The notes under the pieces are model-generated. The model was not told the DNA's origin, made no database searches, and saw only the letters and a list, made by a program, of their open reading frames with translations. A stretch of 64,000 nt of DNA from contig NC_088295.1 in assembly GCF_032854445.1 (NCBI RefSeq), forward strand, positions 58,759,249 through 58,823,248, read 5' to 3'. This DNA comes from Liolophura sinensis (taxonomy: Eukaryota > Mollusca > Polyplacophora > Chitonida > Chitonidae). Shown here one piece after another: positions 38,630 through 52,541 of the stretch. Made by a program: the position numbers and the translations under genes. The number at the start of each line of letters is the position of its first letter. Positions within the stretch are counted from its first letter, which is position 1.

Positions 38630-38847
38630 GATGCGATTACCAAAAGTCATTACGCCTTAAAACAAGGTCAGATTCCAGTATCAAACAGTAGTTGACAAGA
38701 CTTTCACTAAAACCTTTAATGCATGTTCTTTCCAAAAGGGTCCTGTTAATATTCCCTCCAGAGCGAGATTTTTTCTCTCACCATTTTGTAGTTAACACTA
38801 TCTGTGCATTTTATGTTCATTAAGTTAGTGTCCTTATTAACTTATGA
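38630..38847. other. Block-specific segment, copy B
   Basis: The replacement counterpart of 9461-9770. The flanks align but the interior does not. There is no ORF or clear terminal repeat. Confidence 0.6.
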
Positions 38848-40605
38848 AACTAAGGCTGACGTCATGCATGTGCATATAACGGTTTTATCCACATGAAATA
38901 CAACATTGTCAACATGTCTAGGAGAAAAAAATAATATTTAAACCTTTCTTCAGCTGAGCTCTAAGTTGTTCAAATGTAAAGAATAGAAAACAAACAACAT
39001 CTGGACAAATAGTGCAAAAAGTGTATGACATATGTATTGATGCAATTAAAAATAACCGGGAAATTGGCGTATCATTAGGAGTGTCTTGTATATATGCGCC
39101 TAGGCTTGATTACCCTTAAGGTTTCGTTCATATAATTGCAATCAGACACAGGCATATATAGCCTGAGGACTTCTATATTGCATGTTGTTATCAACTGTAT
39201 GGTTTGCACTTATCACCTCAGTAAAGCTTAAGTCATAAGTATTACCTGGTGGTTAATTACCATTATATTTCAACCAATTAATGGATGTCTAGACGCTGAT
39301 ATAGAGATCTGTTATGCATTGTATTCCAAAATGTGAGAGCGTATTAGAGAAGCGTTAATGAGTCTGAAGGAACGGTTATAAGGCGTACACACACCCTGGA
39401 TTCGATAAACCACTTAAGACAAAAGGATCGAGTTTAATACGGACTTCCTTTCCCCACTGGTAGTGCCATTAATGTAATACCTGTCCATCCTCGCGCTCAT
39501 TAAAATCCCCAACAACAGGTGTATCACTTGTCGAAAACAAAAGCTTACAGTTAAGTCAAAAAGTATAAAGATTAAGATGTAACATGCTGCTCTATAAAAA
39601 GTTGACGTGTCCATTAAATGCGTGTAAAGTGCCTTCCTGAAAAACGTCCCTAAAGTCATTAAAATGTTATGAACTTTATAGGTGCCTCATATAAACAATA
39701 GGTTACCTTTAGAACAAGAGTATGTGTTAGACGTTGGACGCCAAGCAGACAGATATGCACGTTTCTAACGCGATACGATGTTAATAGACCCTTGTCCATA
39801 AGTGGTGCAGAAAGTGACGACAACAATCTTTCTTAATAGTGTGCTTCCATTCAAAATTAATGTCCGTCAGACATTTTTTAAATTATTTTTTTTCTTTCTT
39901 TATGGATTTAGCAATTTAGCTCATTTACTGCTTTTATGTCAAGCAGGGCTACATGTATAATGATGGCATGAAAGAAATGGTCTGGCTTTTTTTAAGTATG
40001 AATAAAACAAAGGCAGATTCCACACAATCATTTCTTAAGTTTTAAACCTCGTCACATTGTTTAGATTTTAATTTAAATTTTTGTAGCGCCTACAATTAAG
40101 CTCTAAAATGGTGTTTTGAAATTTTGAATAATTTCAGAAATATCTTTGTGGTGTCGAACTCGGTTGCTATTAGAATTAAAAATATTTTAAGGTGTGGACG
40201 TCACTGAATTGATACAATGTCTAGAACGGCGCTCAAAACCAACTGAGCTATGGCGCCAACTGAGTAGCATAAGTCGGACCTCCATTTAAACAATTAATTG
40301 CGCCCTATATAATGCCATAATGCCGTACCCAAGAACTTTTGACTGATGCAAAAGTGGGCAGCTTTAGAGTGAAAGATGTAAAAGTGTCCAAGTACACCAC
40401 CGACCTCTGCTAGGTACCTCGACAATTTCCAAACTTAGAGCTACAGCCGAAACCCGAAACCCAAAACTCCTGGATTCGAACCTCCGACCATATTGATCAA
40501 GGACCTGATAGTTGCAGCAAGCCGGTGCGTTAACCATGGATTTGAACCTCAGGCTCTGATTATGGAGATGGATATTTGCATATATATATTTATTTCATTG
40601 ATGCA

Positions 40606-40757
40606 ATTGATTGGTGTTTTACGCCGTACTCAAGAATATTTCACTTATGCGACGGCGGCGACCATTATAGTGGGAGGAAACCGGGCAGAGCCCGGGGAAA
40701 ACCCACGACCATCCGCAGGTTGCTCACAGACCTTCCCAGGTACGACCGAAGAGGCAT
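40606..40757 (-). mobile_element. tRNA-derived SINE, 5'-truncated, copy B only
   Basis: The plus strand reads 'attgattggtgttttacgcc' then 'gtactcaagaatatttcac', 'gacggcggcgaccattat' and 'gggcagagcccggggaaaac'. This is the least degraded copy of the family in the window. It has no tRNA head. It sits in a segment of about 380 bp (40476-40855) absent from copy A near 11.3 kb. Confidence 0.8.
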
Positions 40758-42944
40758 GTATATATTACACGTGTTCTTATACAGAGCTTTTCCGACATGC
40801 TACTCCTCTTTCCTTTTAGTCTGAAGTAAGTCTCCCTCAAAATAGACAGTTTTCGTCACCTGCTATGTCATTTTGACAAGGGTATGATAATTGACCTATT
40901 GCCGTCACGTGATAAGTGCAGTGCTCATGTCGCACGTGCTCCTTATGCTGCGAGTAACAATCGCTCTAATTACCCTTTTGTCTATCAAGGAAATCTATAA
41001 AGTTCATTAGTATATTAATTCCTACAAAGTTTGACACAAATGTTCTTCACATGTGACACGTCATTTTACAGATTTACAATTCAAGTAATGAATTTCAAGT
41101 ACACTTTCCTTTTACCTCAGCACTTAACTTATCTTTTGTTTTAGAGGAACAAAATGACACGGAATGTTAATGAGGGAAAATATCACCATAGGTGCTTCCT
41201 TCGTTACAGTGATAAGAACTAAAATAGCACCCCCTTTTAGACGCAATTTGTCAATGAGTGGCTGGAAGAGTTCTAATCTAAGTGACGTATTGTCTGTATA
41301 TGAGGAATCCACAACGTTCATTAGTGTATTAATGACTGTACACACTTCACACTGTACACTCCTCACGTGCGTGTTACAGTTATTCTGCTTTACACCTCGA
41401 CGTTTTAAGGAACAGCGTGGAACTACTTTACCGCCATTAATACTACCGTCTTCTTTTGTTTTAGTCGGAAAATATCAAAGAGCCTGCCCTTTAAAGACGT
41501 ATATGTTTCTAAATATAGACCTGTAAGTGAAGCAACAAATTGGAATTGTTAAAATCTTAAGTGAGGAGTTTAACTGAAAGATTCATTATTTGGGGATTTG
41601 ATTGCGGTTTTATAATTATAATATCAAACTAAAGTGCGTCTGCGATGTCCTTTTATTTAATGCTTAAAGCATAAAAACAAAGGCGATGCCATTTTGGCTA
41701 GAGACTATCAGTACAGTAATAAAGATATGAAGAGCTGATGATTGAGGCAGTCACTTATGGTACAAGGGCTATATACTAAGTGGTTATAAGTGTAGAAGAG
41801 ACAACTTAAGTCTATGTACAGCAAGCTTCTCTCTCTAAGCCTTTGTCTTAGTGTTAAAATATACTCATCCAACTTTATTTCATGTCTATTAACTAACAGA
41901 CAGATTATTAGCTGCATATCAACATTTAAGAGTTTGGCAAATATATGAAGAAGAAGGTAGATTTTGTTTCTAATTTTGTTATAAAATATCAAATGGCCTA
42001 CATTAATTAAATCCTTATCCTCTTAAATTTTCATGTTATACTCCGGTACTGTGTATATATTCTTGGAACACTAGGCGTCCAAGTGTAACGACCATTGTGA
42101 CACTGACCATAACAAACACTATTGTCCACCTGAATGACGTGACATGATCAGTACATAACGGGATATTGCTGTCTGAGGAACATTCTATAACAGTGTGTTG
42201 TTGTTAAAGATGAAGTCATCATTTGTGTGAATGACACTGACATGAGTAATTGATGATGAAAGACGGTCCTGTAATGATTTACGTAATTAAAATGACATCT
42301 TAATTATTAGGCCTACAATAATCCACAGCTACCAGTAAAGCTGATGATATGATTATGAGTTGATTCGTTACGGATTCCAAACCTAACTGGGAAAATCTCA
42401 TACAAACTTTCTTCCAAATAAGCAGGGTGCCATCAAGAGTTCGAATCCGTGCATAAGCGCGTGTTGTTATTAATGTAAAAGCCATGGTTTATTAAATCGA
42501 CGAATGCGTGATTACAGCTGAAATGCATTTCTAGTAGTCCATGTGATTATAATGGAATTATAATAATTACCCTCGCAAACACCTGTCAAAAAGGTTGATC
42601 TGATGAGCATGGGTTGATTCGTAACGGACTGGAACGCTGCATCAGTTCGATTCTATTTGTAGACATCTACACAGTAAAACTCTGACTTGTCCAAAGAAAA
42701 ACAGAAGCTTCAGCGTTCCAAGTATTCTCCTTACATATCTAAAACTTTCCTTTGATTGCCACAAGAGAATATTATGAAAGAAAGAACGTGGTTTCAATTT
42801 CTCGCTTTGACACCATTAGCTTCACATCTAAACATTTCCTATAATTTCCCTGGGACAACAGTTTTCTCATTTGAACAGTTTGTATTCTGAAAGTTTTCTC
42901 GTATTTATAGTCTTTCCGGATGTTTTGTACATAGGTTCTTGTCA

Positions 42945-43160
42945 CCGTTTCCCTCCACTGAGAATCTTCCTGTCAGTAGATTTAACATAGTTTCCCCCAG
43001 TTTCCCTCCACTGAGAATCTTGCCCCTGCTATCAATTTTACCATAGTTTCCCCCTACCGAGAATCTTGCCGACAGCAGCTGTTCCATAATTTCCCTCCAC
43101 TAAGAGTCTTACCCAGACGATAGCTGTACCATAGTTTCCCTCCAGTAAGAATCTTGCCCA
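42945..43160 (+). repeat. Degenerate tandem repeat of about 45-60 bp, copy B
   Basis: About five units of the repeat seen at 13429-13610. A separate exact 27-bp tandem duplication (catcagttttattatagatt and the next 7 bases) follows at 43195-43248 and is absent from copy A. Confidence 0.7.
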
Positions 43161-46100
43161 AATAGCTTGTCGCCCCCCTAAAAATGTTCCTTGTCATCAG
43201 TTTTATTATAGATTCTGTCTACATCAGTTTTATTATAGATTCTGTCTACAGAGAGTCAATCAACGAAAAGTATCAAACAAACATAAATGTAAGCACATTT
43301 TATACACTTATTCGTCATACCTCCACAACCACAGAGAGGTAGACAGATAAACAAAGTGTATATCTCTATCGTATTTTAATACAAAGACCTAGAATCGAGA
43401 TGGCCCTAACAGTGGTTAGGCTAGATCCGTGGGTTATTAAGTGGGCGGGGACAGCCGTAATAACACCCCTATATAATCAGGCCACTGAATTATTCACTCA
43501 AATCCGATTACACCAACTCTTTCTTTGCAAATTATTACTAAAATAGTTTAGGGCCAGACACTAATTTCTCGGCATCTTTGAAGATCTGGGTATTTAAAAG
43601 ACATAGGCGGCGACCATATTAAAATTCCTCTGAGATAATGCCATGTACAATATAATCAAAAATTTAGTGTTAGACGAATTCTCGCTATGCAGACGTCACC
43701 CAGTTTCCTAGATCTCTTATTAAGTTATTAAGGCATTAATGACATAAGAGAAAAGCACCTAAACACTTTGTAAGTCTCCCGCTGCAATGGCCAACACACT
43801 GGCAGATTTTGAACACATTGCATCTGATGACATTTAATTACGAATCCACTTTATTCAGTGAAGAGAATTAGTAAAACTATAATTAACATTTCTCTGTATA
43901 ATTAAGACAAAATGGGACTTCGTCATCCTTCTGTTAACCCAAATGCAACTGTTACATCATGAGACCAGTTTATCTGCTCTACAGGTGTCTTCAATTTTCC
44001 TTGGAATTATGACAACTATGGATACTATATATACTAGAAAATACATCTAGCAAATCAGAGTATATCTGGACATAAATTATGCTGAGCGTTTTCTTTTAAC
44101 CGCTCGTTGGATAGAATATTAACAGGAAGGAGATACTCAAAAATAGGATAAAAGCAAATCATATATTGGCCGATAATTCTGATTGAGCTAAATACACTTC
44201 CATTCATGCATTCATTGTACTGATTACCGACAGCTTAGTTCTGCCAAATGTAAACAAAAACCAGTGAGCCAATACATTCAGATATTTTCTAGAGGCCTAA
44301 ATGGAACCTCCAGAAATTCATTGACAAGATGTGTATATAGAACAAAGAATTTTGAGTTACCTCCCCATTAACACCCTATCCACGGGCTTATGGCGAGAGA
44401 CACGCCTACTTACGAATACATAAAAGACGGATGAACATTATAATTTGTGAGCACAAAAACAGAAATGTAAAAAGATAAAATTCTAAATTACATAGAGCTC
44501 AGATGGGCTTCTATGTGGGCGTGGATGAAATAAAGAACCATGTTCTAGGATGAGAAGATCGGTTTACTACACCCATTACATACAAGATTAAAAGTCCATA
44601 ATAGATCAGCTATTGTGTATACAATACAAACGATCCTTTGATCACAAATAACTGGTGATTTAATCACAGATTCTGTACAAAGATGATTTTAAGAAGACAA
44701 ACCTCGAAACGAAGAAAGACAAATGCAACTGTGGCCAGATATTAGCAGAGAAACGTGTTAGCAGAGATAAACAGCTGATGTACATATATACTACTGTGAA
44801 TTAAATTTCTCAAGAATAGCAGAGTGTCTATGGGTTGTCTTCATCAATAACAACCAATGACGTGACGCGCGCTCTCCATTGGTGAAGGTGCTGATAAAAT
44901 TTCTTCACAGATATTTGGCTAAAAGTCCAACAGAACAAAAATCAAAACAAACAGGTAATCTATCCAGAACCGGGTTTGAACTTCTACTCACATCTTAATT
45001 GGAGAGAAGAGGGAAATGTGGTGCTTCAAGTCTGATTATCTCCGAGTACAACTTAACCTTAGTCTACTTTGATTAAAATACAAATATTTTAATTTTATCT
45101 GTTATTTTCTCTGGAGACAACAGCTATACATGAATCTTAAAATGTTATTTCTGAGCTAATATTTCTGAATTTACATCAGGACATCATATCCTACCACAAA
45201 CGGAATATCGTATTCTCTTTCATATACTTGAAAGCTGTAAATTTGCTAACAGCTGCTGAATGGACCTTAACGTGCGTATTAGTTCCAATCTAAAGAATGC
45301 ATGGCCATCCACAGTTGCTTTTCAGGTGAATGGCAATCTTGTACGTGATCCGTGGTTGTTAAAAATTTTACCAAAAAAGGGAGGATTAATGGCTGTGGGC
45401 TTGGATTCCAGCGTCTGTGTGGGTGTTTAACACAGTACGGTCACATGTATTCCAAGCCCAGTACGCAGAATCCAGGGTGGTCGATGTAAGATGTGATGAC
45501 TGGATGGATGTCATGCTGAGAAAGTGTAAATATGATGACAATGACAAAACAAATATAGGAAGTGACAACTATTTGCATACATGAATTAGGCAAACGAACA
45601 AATGTAGTTCGAGCATTGCTAAAATAAGTAAGTTTTTACAGTGATTAAAATTAAATAGATATATGAAGTATATAACAATGCTCGTTAAGTTGATGTGTAG
45701 AAGGATGAAGATATATCAGGAGCGTTAAAATAAACGATATTAGATTATATATTAAAGCTGTAAAGAAAGCTGTATCCACCCAGGAGATCAGTATTTTATT
45801 GTTTGAATTATTGTTTATTAAATTATCTAAATCAATCCTGTAAAATCATCATTGTGTTCATTGAAATGTGCATGTTTTCAAATGAAAACGATGTATACTC
45901 CGATAAAACTACAGACTTGTCATTAATTTCCCTAACGTCATTTACAGTAATTAAGCCTGACAGATTATAGAAAAATTAGCTATAATCCATTTCAGTAACA
46001 AGCCTATTTTCCCACAAAACGTTTACGATTACTCAGAAGTAAATACATACCACACTAGGTATATACCAATTAAGTATTATTCCATGATGTAAAACATGTA

Positions 46101-46692
46101 TATTTACCGGTGATTATAGCTTACACACAGTGTTATGTTATAAACAGGCACCCAGCTGTTGGTACGTTATATACTCAAAATTGAGAGTTATTTAGTAAAA
46201 TGTTACAAAATATGTCATCGTTTTACCAAATAGATTGCTAGAATTCACATATTATTATATTGACGCCTTTGTGAAGATGTAGGCTTGGAAAATATTAAAT
46301 CATACCAAAGTCCTCATGTAACGTTACATGTAGATACATACGTACTATAAGCAACATATTCAGAGGCTGTGTTTACACTGAAGTGCGAATAGTCCCAGAT
46401 TAACCCCTAATTTTTGGTGGATAGCAGAAACTCAGAAGTGTCTCGGTTTCCAGGAAGTATGTCATGTTATAATAAGACACACTGTGTCATACATGTGAGA
46501 CAGTTTGATGGCTGCATGTAGAACATGAACTCAAAAGTGCCTCTGGAATTTCTGTGTCATGTTATATATAATACTGTTATCTTATATATAATACTGTGAC
46601 TTACATGTGGGACGTTGTGCCTATCATGTCTACCTGTGGAACATTAATTCTATTTCGTTAGCGTGAGACGTGCTGAGTTGTATATGTGTGAG

Positions 46693-47157
46693 ACGGTCTC
46701 CTTTAATATCTCTTTGGTGTTACAGGAGTTAATCCTTCGTGTCCCTATAGGTGTCTTTACAATATTAACTCAAACCTGTCTGAAAATGTTCTTCTTTAAT
46801 ATCGCTTTGAAGTCTCACGATTTAATCCTTCATGTCTTTATAGGTGTCTGTATAATACTGAATTAAACCTGTCTGGAAATGTCCTTCTTCAATATCGCTT
46901 TGAAGTTACACGGGTTAATCCTTTGTGTCTCTATAGGTGTCTGTATAATACTGAATCAAACCTGTCTGGAAATGTTCTTCTTTAATATCGTTTTGAAGTC
47001 TCACGATTTAATCCTTTATGTCTTTATAGGTGTCTGTATAATACTGAATCAAACCTGTCTGGAAATGTCCTTCTTTAATATCGCATTGAAGTTACACGGG
47101 TTAATCCTGCGTGTCTCTAAAGGTGTCTGTATAGTATTAACTCAAACCTGTCTGGAA
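46693..47157 (+). repeat. 93-bp minisatellite, 5 units, copy B
   Basis: Units start at 46693, 46786, 46879, 46972 and 47065, one more than in copy A. A C-to-T change makes a TAA near 46864 and breaks the frame that is continuous in copy A. This argues against a conserved protein. Confidence 0.9.
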
Positions 47158-50100
47158 ATGTCGGAATTATGTACGTATGCAAGAAGACATAGTGCGACAA
47201 TGTGGCCCGTGAGAAGGTCTTTATTCGCGTCTTTAGTCTTCCGAAAGTCAAATCTTTCTGACAAACACCAGCTGTTTGTGGTAATATTTTTTAAAAAACA
47301 CGCCATCTGCACCTAAATATTCAAATAAGTAAATTTGCCTGCTGTCACTGACATCTTACATTGCACATTTTAGTATATGAAAATAATGTATCTATCAATA
47401 AATGTATACGAATTAAAAATGTCTTTTAGAACTGATTTCTATTATTACATCTAGACTGCTAAATAACAAACATGCAGAAGCTAATTTATATTTTTTCGGC
47501 CTACACGTATATTAATGAGAACAAATCCATCACGAACATGTACTCTACACTATAAAGCCTTGCGTGCATGATAATATTTTTACATTTACAGTAGGCCTAG
47601 ATTTAATTCCTATACTTAATAAAAATTAAGACTTGTGATGCCATTGTGATGTCTAAGAACACACAATGTTGGTTTAATAGTTTACTTTTAGTATACACTG
47701 TGTTTGCATTTCTTGTTTCACTTATTTGAAAACACACCTAAAGCAATAATATTAACATCACATTTCTCCGCGGTTACCCTCACTTTCGCTGAACGTATGT
47801 ACTTAGTATATTATAGTTGTTGAGTGACAAGCAAGAGAAAGCAGTTCTCTCTTAGGTAATACAACCTAATATATACTACATGCGTGTTACCTTTGTATCA
47901 TACACATGTATCATGTAACGTCTTGCTGTTGAAAAAAGATTTGCATATCTACTTGCTGGATGTAAGCAAGCAAAAAATCTGAACAAATAAAGCAAGCTTT
48001 TTACAGTGCTAATCTTTGGTAATAAAATATATTTTATACAAACAAAACTGTACTATTTATACATAGATCTACTACCCACTAAATAACAACAGCATTTATA
48101 TACATGTATCAATGGTATATGTATCAAGTAAAAAAATGAACTAACATACTGTCAACAGACATCCTATATGTTGACCTTGACACATTATACACAAGCCGAT
48201 GTGGAACTCTTAATAATAATAATAATACGTTGCCATACAGTCACAAACTGTTAACATGCGCAGTATGGATCCACGCGCGATGACGTTCGTCAATCAACAT
48301 ATCACGTGCACACAAACTTCCTTCAATTCAGTAAAGCTTACCGTGACTGACAATTTGTGTGTTATGACCAAACTGTTCACAAACGAAAATTGTTGTGAAA
48401 AACGTAATATATAAACTGTTATATACTCGCAATACGCACGCGATTCCAATTAATCTTGTCTTTAATTTATATGCAATGAAACTTGAAACTAGTTGATATT
48501 TCAATTTAAAACCAAGAGTTATGGATCGCTCTTGGGACGACGTTATCCCACAACAGTATATTTCTTTGACATTCGCATCTGTTCTATGTTTGTCCACCAA
48601 GTGGGACACTTTTACATATCTTGATGTAAAACTATAGCTAAGATGTAGCTATGTATATATACCTGTTCCAGCATACTATAATCAGCATTTTATTAGAGGT
48701 CAGATTAGAAGCTTATTGTCGGAAGGCCTATGTTAGACAGTATATTTGGTGACAAACATTGATCTTAATTTGTGAAAATACAAATATTATATTACCTTTA
48801 TAATTTCCCTTCATTATTTCATTTGGATTGTGAGGATCTGTTCCGAATTCAATCGATAAACGTGTCACTTGTCAATTAGGATTAATACCTGCCATAAATT
48901 CCACACCTATAGGCCTCTAAATATACATTATACACTGATAAAACAAAATGCATATTCACAGATAGATATATTATAAAATAAACAACAAATTATATACAGG
49001 ACGATTTACTTCCATGTATTTTCGGTTAACCATTATTTAGTACATGTGGTTTGGTAAACATCTGTGTCATACTTGCACGGTTTTCGCTTATTCTCTACAG
49101 TAAAATCCCATAGAGCATCCATATTTACTCTCGTGGTTTCCAGATTTTTGCCTCACATGTATTTTAGTAGGTTATGTATACAGACATGTTTTATGCGGTT
49201 TTCCATCGTTTATTATTTTACAACATGTCATACATGTATCTTTATTTATGCGGATAGCTTAAGCAACATCATATCGATATTTATGGTATAGAAAGTCTTC
49301 TATTCGACGCATTTGTCTCTATTAATAATTAAAACGTCTACCGCCCAAGCGTACATCAAAATTACCTGTGAGAGGGTATTCATTAGCCTCCTTTGATCTC
49401 ACCGCCAGGTGCTAAGAAGCCAACAGTCTGCTTATATAAGCTTGACAGCCTTTTGTCTTATTGAAAATCACACTGCGACTAAAATGATTTTCTCTTTCAT
49501 CCATAGCGACACAAAACGAGAAGCCCATTTAAAATCTGGTCAAAATAAACAAGACTATGTTTATTCAGTCACCAGCAATATGCATTAAAACAAAAGATAA
49601 ATACATAACACTTTTGTATTTACATGTATATATGACCACTTAGACAAACAGCTGTACAGTAAAACAACACATAAACACACATACGTGAGTTTACGAAATA
49701 AACATGTCGCACTTTGCAAGTAACCACAAATAAAATAAAAAAGTCATATCTTTACTTTTATACATACAATTCATGTCTCACCATCATGCAAGAATAATAT
49801 ACTTATCTATATCGCCTTTCATAATTGTGCATGACGACACAGTGATGTCAGATATACAGCTGAATGGAAATTGGTTTTCTTTTTTTCTGACCAAAATATA
49901 AAAACAAATGAAATTTAGTTCAGCATTTTATGTAAGCTAAAACTGAAAAAAATCTGTCAATCGTAAAAGTACGGCATGAGGCCCTGTGTCCAGAAATTTG
50001 TCCCATAATTAGGCGGTATCCCTGTATGATGCCTTCTATGGTACCGGATGTAGTACTACATTGCATGATACAGTATGCGACACACGCTATATTATACGAA

Positions 50101-52299
50101 AACATGTGATAATTTTCATCTTGAAATGGGATATATAAATTACACCATACAGCTTAACCTTAGAAATAAGACGGTTTCTACTAAAGCTGCTTGTTACGAA
50201 AGTGTTCACGTGATTGAATATCGACCTGTGTTGTAACCTATTTATATATGCATAGGAGCAACTATATTCCCTGTATATAGCTAAAGAACCTGTAGGACAA
50301 AACAATGTGTGTGTTAATGAAATCAACATCACAGTGAATCAAACTGAGAAAGTGATGAAATCAATATGATAATATACAGTTAGCAAGTATGCTATATCAC
50401 TCTGTTTATACAATAAACTGTTAATTCGTTGAATTAATTCCACGTGCTCACGCTATGCTATATATTATTATGCACAAAATTCGTGGTCCAGCTTATGTAC
50501 AACATGTGAAGCCGTTGATTTACCCACAAGCTGTTAGAGATTAGCCGCAAACCGTTATCCGAGTGAAGGTAAAGATCCCAGCACGCATCAGATGTACCGT
50601 CACGTTATTCTCTTCATGTATTTACACAGTCGGCTTGGGTGGTATATTTTTGGATTTTAATTCGCATAATCAATATATAACATGGCTTCCCTTGACCGCT
50701 ATAAGGAGTCCTTATTACCATGATATATTCACTGTTGTGAATATAGTTGAGTGAGATTGATAAATAATAGAAACAAAGCTTACATATGAAGTTTCCTTTG
50801 AAAGTGAATGTCATTTCTTAAGAGCATAGTGGATAGATCCGTATTAGATAATTATAGAGCATACAAGAATTTTGTCATCTTTATGACAGTTTGCAAATCT
50901 TAACCATACACATGAATGTTTTCAATAAATTTGATAATGGAATCAACGCTTAGCCAAATTAATTAGATAAACGCCTTTGACAGGTATGACTCGTGGGGGA
51001 ATAAAGAAACTAATAATCAGCCTCATCACTAATTAATAATGACACCATTGACCTGTGCACCAATAAAACGCTTTGTTTTAAAATCCAGTTATACCGTGGC
51101 ATTCCTAAAGTAAAGCTACCCTGTAGCAGAATTCAGTTATCACGCCACACCAGTCAAAACAATCAATGACAACACACACTTTGATAACGGAACACACGTC
51201 ACATCACGTGTCATAAGGTGATCTTTACGGTGTACATTGATTACCCGAGCAGTGATGTAATTTGTCATGGATGTCAGCGTATTGTGGAGTAGATAACGGC
51301 CCATCACGAGTAGTCCCCCTTTATCCAACTGCTCATGCCAACAATAGCATGGAGAGACCTACATGTGCCTTAATTTGACATGTGGACACTTAATTTAATA
51401 ATACGCATTCAACAACCATTTACTTTGATTGCATTTAATCACAGTATCGTTATCGTTCACAAAAATCAACAAATCCTCACCAATGCCAACCAGATATACT
51501 AACAAACACGTACTTGTAATGTGTGTGAAAAAGTAGGCTATAGTCTTTTCAAATTTGAGCTAAAATTACTCAGTTGTTTGCATCATAAATCAAGGATGGG
51601 TATTGTAGAAGGCCTTGACATAACCTTACGTATATGTATGCGGACTTTTCAACGTTAACAAACCTTCGTTATTGCTGAACTATCAAAATATATTAGTCAA
51701 ACATAGATACGTATCAAATAAAAACCTGAATACTGTGCTGTTTCTTACCGTATGTTAAAATAAATCATGCAGCTATATTTACCAGGTATTGATAAAGTTA
51801 AACATTTTAATATAAAAAAGGAAACAATTTACACCATTTCTATCACGTAGAGCGTATGTACAAATATAATTACTAACAATTTACAAAGACTTAATCTTCA
51901 CATTTATAGGGACTTTACACAACCTCAATTTAACAGCCTACATGAAAACTTTTGTCTGTATACCATATGTATCATATACATTATTATGTAGACTGTAAGC
52001 AAAACTCAAGTTATAGAAAATGATGTGTCGCCAATCATTCCGTCTGAAACAGTGGCGTTGTCTCACACGTTCAACGTCGCCGCGATTCTTTAAGTAGGCG
52101 GTTATATAGAATTAAGCTGTCTACCAAAGCAATTGAAAGTTACACTTAATCATGCACGGCGTCAATTAAAGGGCTCCATATAATTCATGACTGTAACACT
52201 TTTATAACTGATCACACAGATATTGTCAAGGGACAGAAAGTAAATGACTTGATTTATTTACAAAAGGTGATGTTTATAATTGCTTGTTTTCACCTGACT

Positions 52300-52340
52300 T
52301 TCTTGTGTGTATGCAATGTACACAAATATACACACAAGAA
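52300..52340. repeat. Perfect 13-bp hairpin at the copy B junction
   Basis: ttcttgtgtgtat (52300-52312) and its exact reverse complement (52328-52340) flank a 15-base loop. They lie about 18 bp to the right of the point where the block duplication ends. Confidence 0.8.
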
Positions 52341-52461
52341 GCAGTGTTCTCGCCATTGTTAATACACATATATTAGTAAATCCATACAGTAAAATTTAAA
52401 GTTACCATTTTATTTGTGTATATACAGCAATAAGTGTCATTCGATTTGAAAAAATAATTCA

Positions 52462-52463
<2 letters not shown>

Positions 52464-52539
<76 letters not shown>
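52464..52539. repeat. (TA)n microsatellite beyond the copy B junction
   Basis: 76 bases of TA about 180 bp to the right of the end of copy B. It has no equivalent at the end of copy A. Confidence 0.98.

Positions 52540-52540
<1 letters not shown>

Positions 52541-52541
<1 letters not shown>

Larger units (their letters stand above)
29553..52282 (+). repeat. Large duplicated block, copy B
   Basis: Direct repeat of 1-22529, same orientation and gene order. It is about 200 bp longer than copy A. Copy-B-specific gains include an SINE-containing segment of about 380 bp (40476-40855), an insert of about 80 bp near 37065-37150, one extra 93-bp minisatellite unit near 47 kb, a 27-bp tandem duplication at 43195-43248, and about 55 bp near 43335-43390. 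It lacks about 440 bp found in copy A at about 1229-1672. It ends at about 52282 against unrelated sequence. Confidence 0.95.

Noticed and set aside
40493-40824. 108- and 82-codon ORFs near 40.5-40.8 kb
   Set aside because: They are translations through the copy-B SINE.
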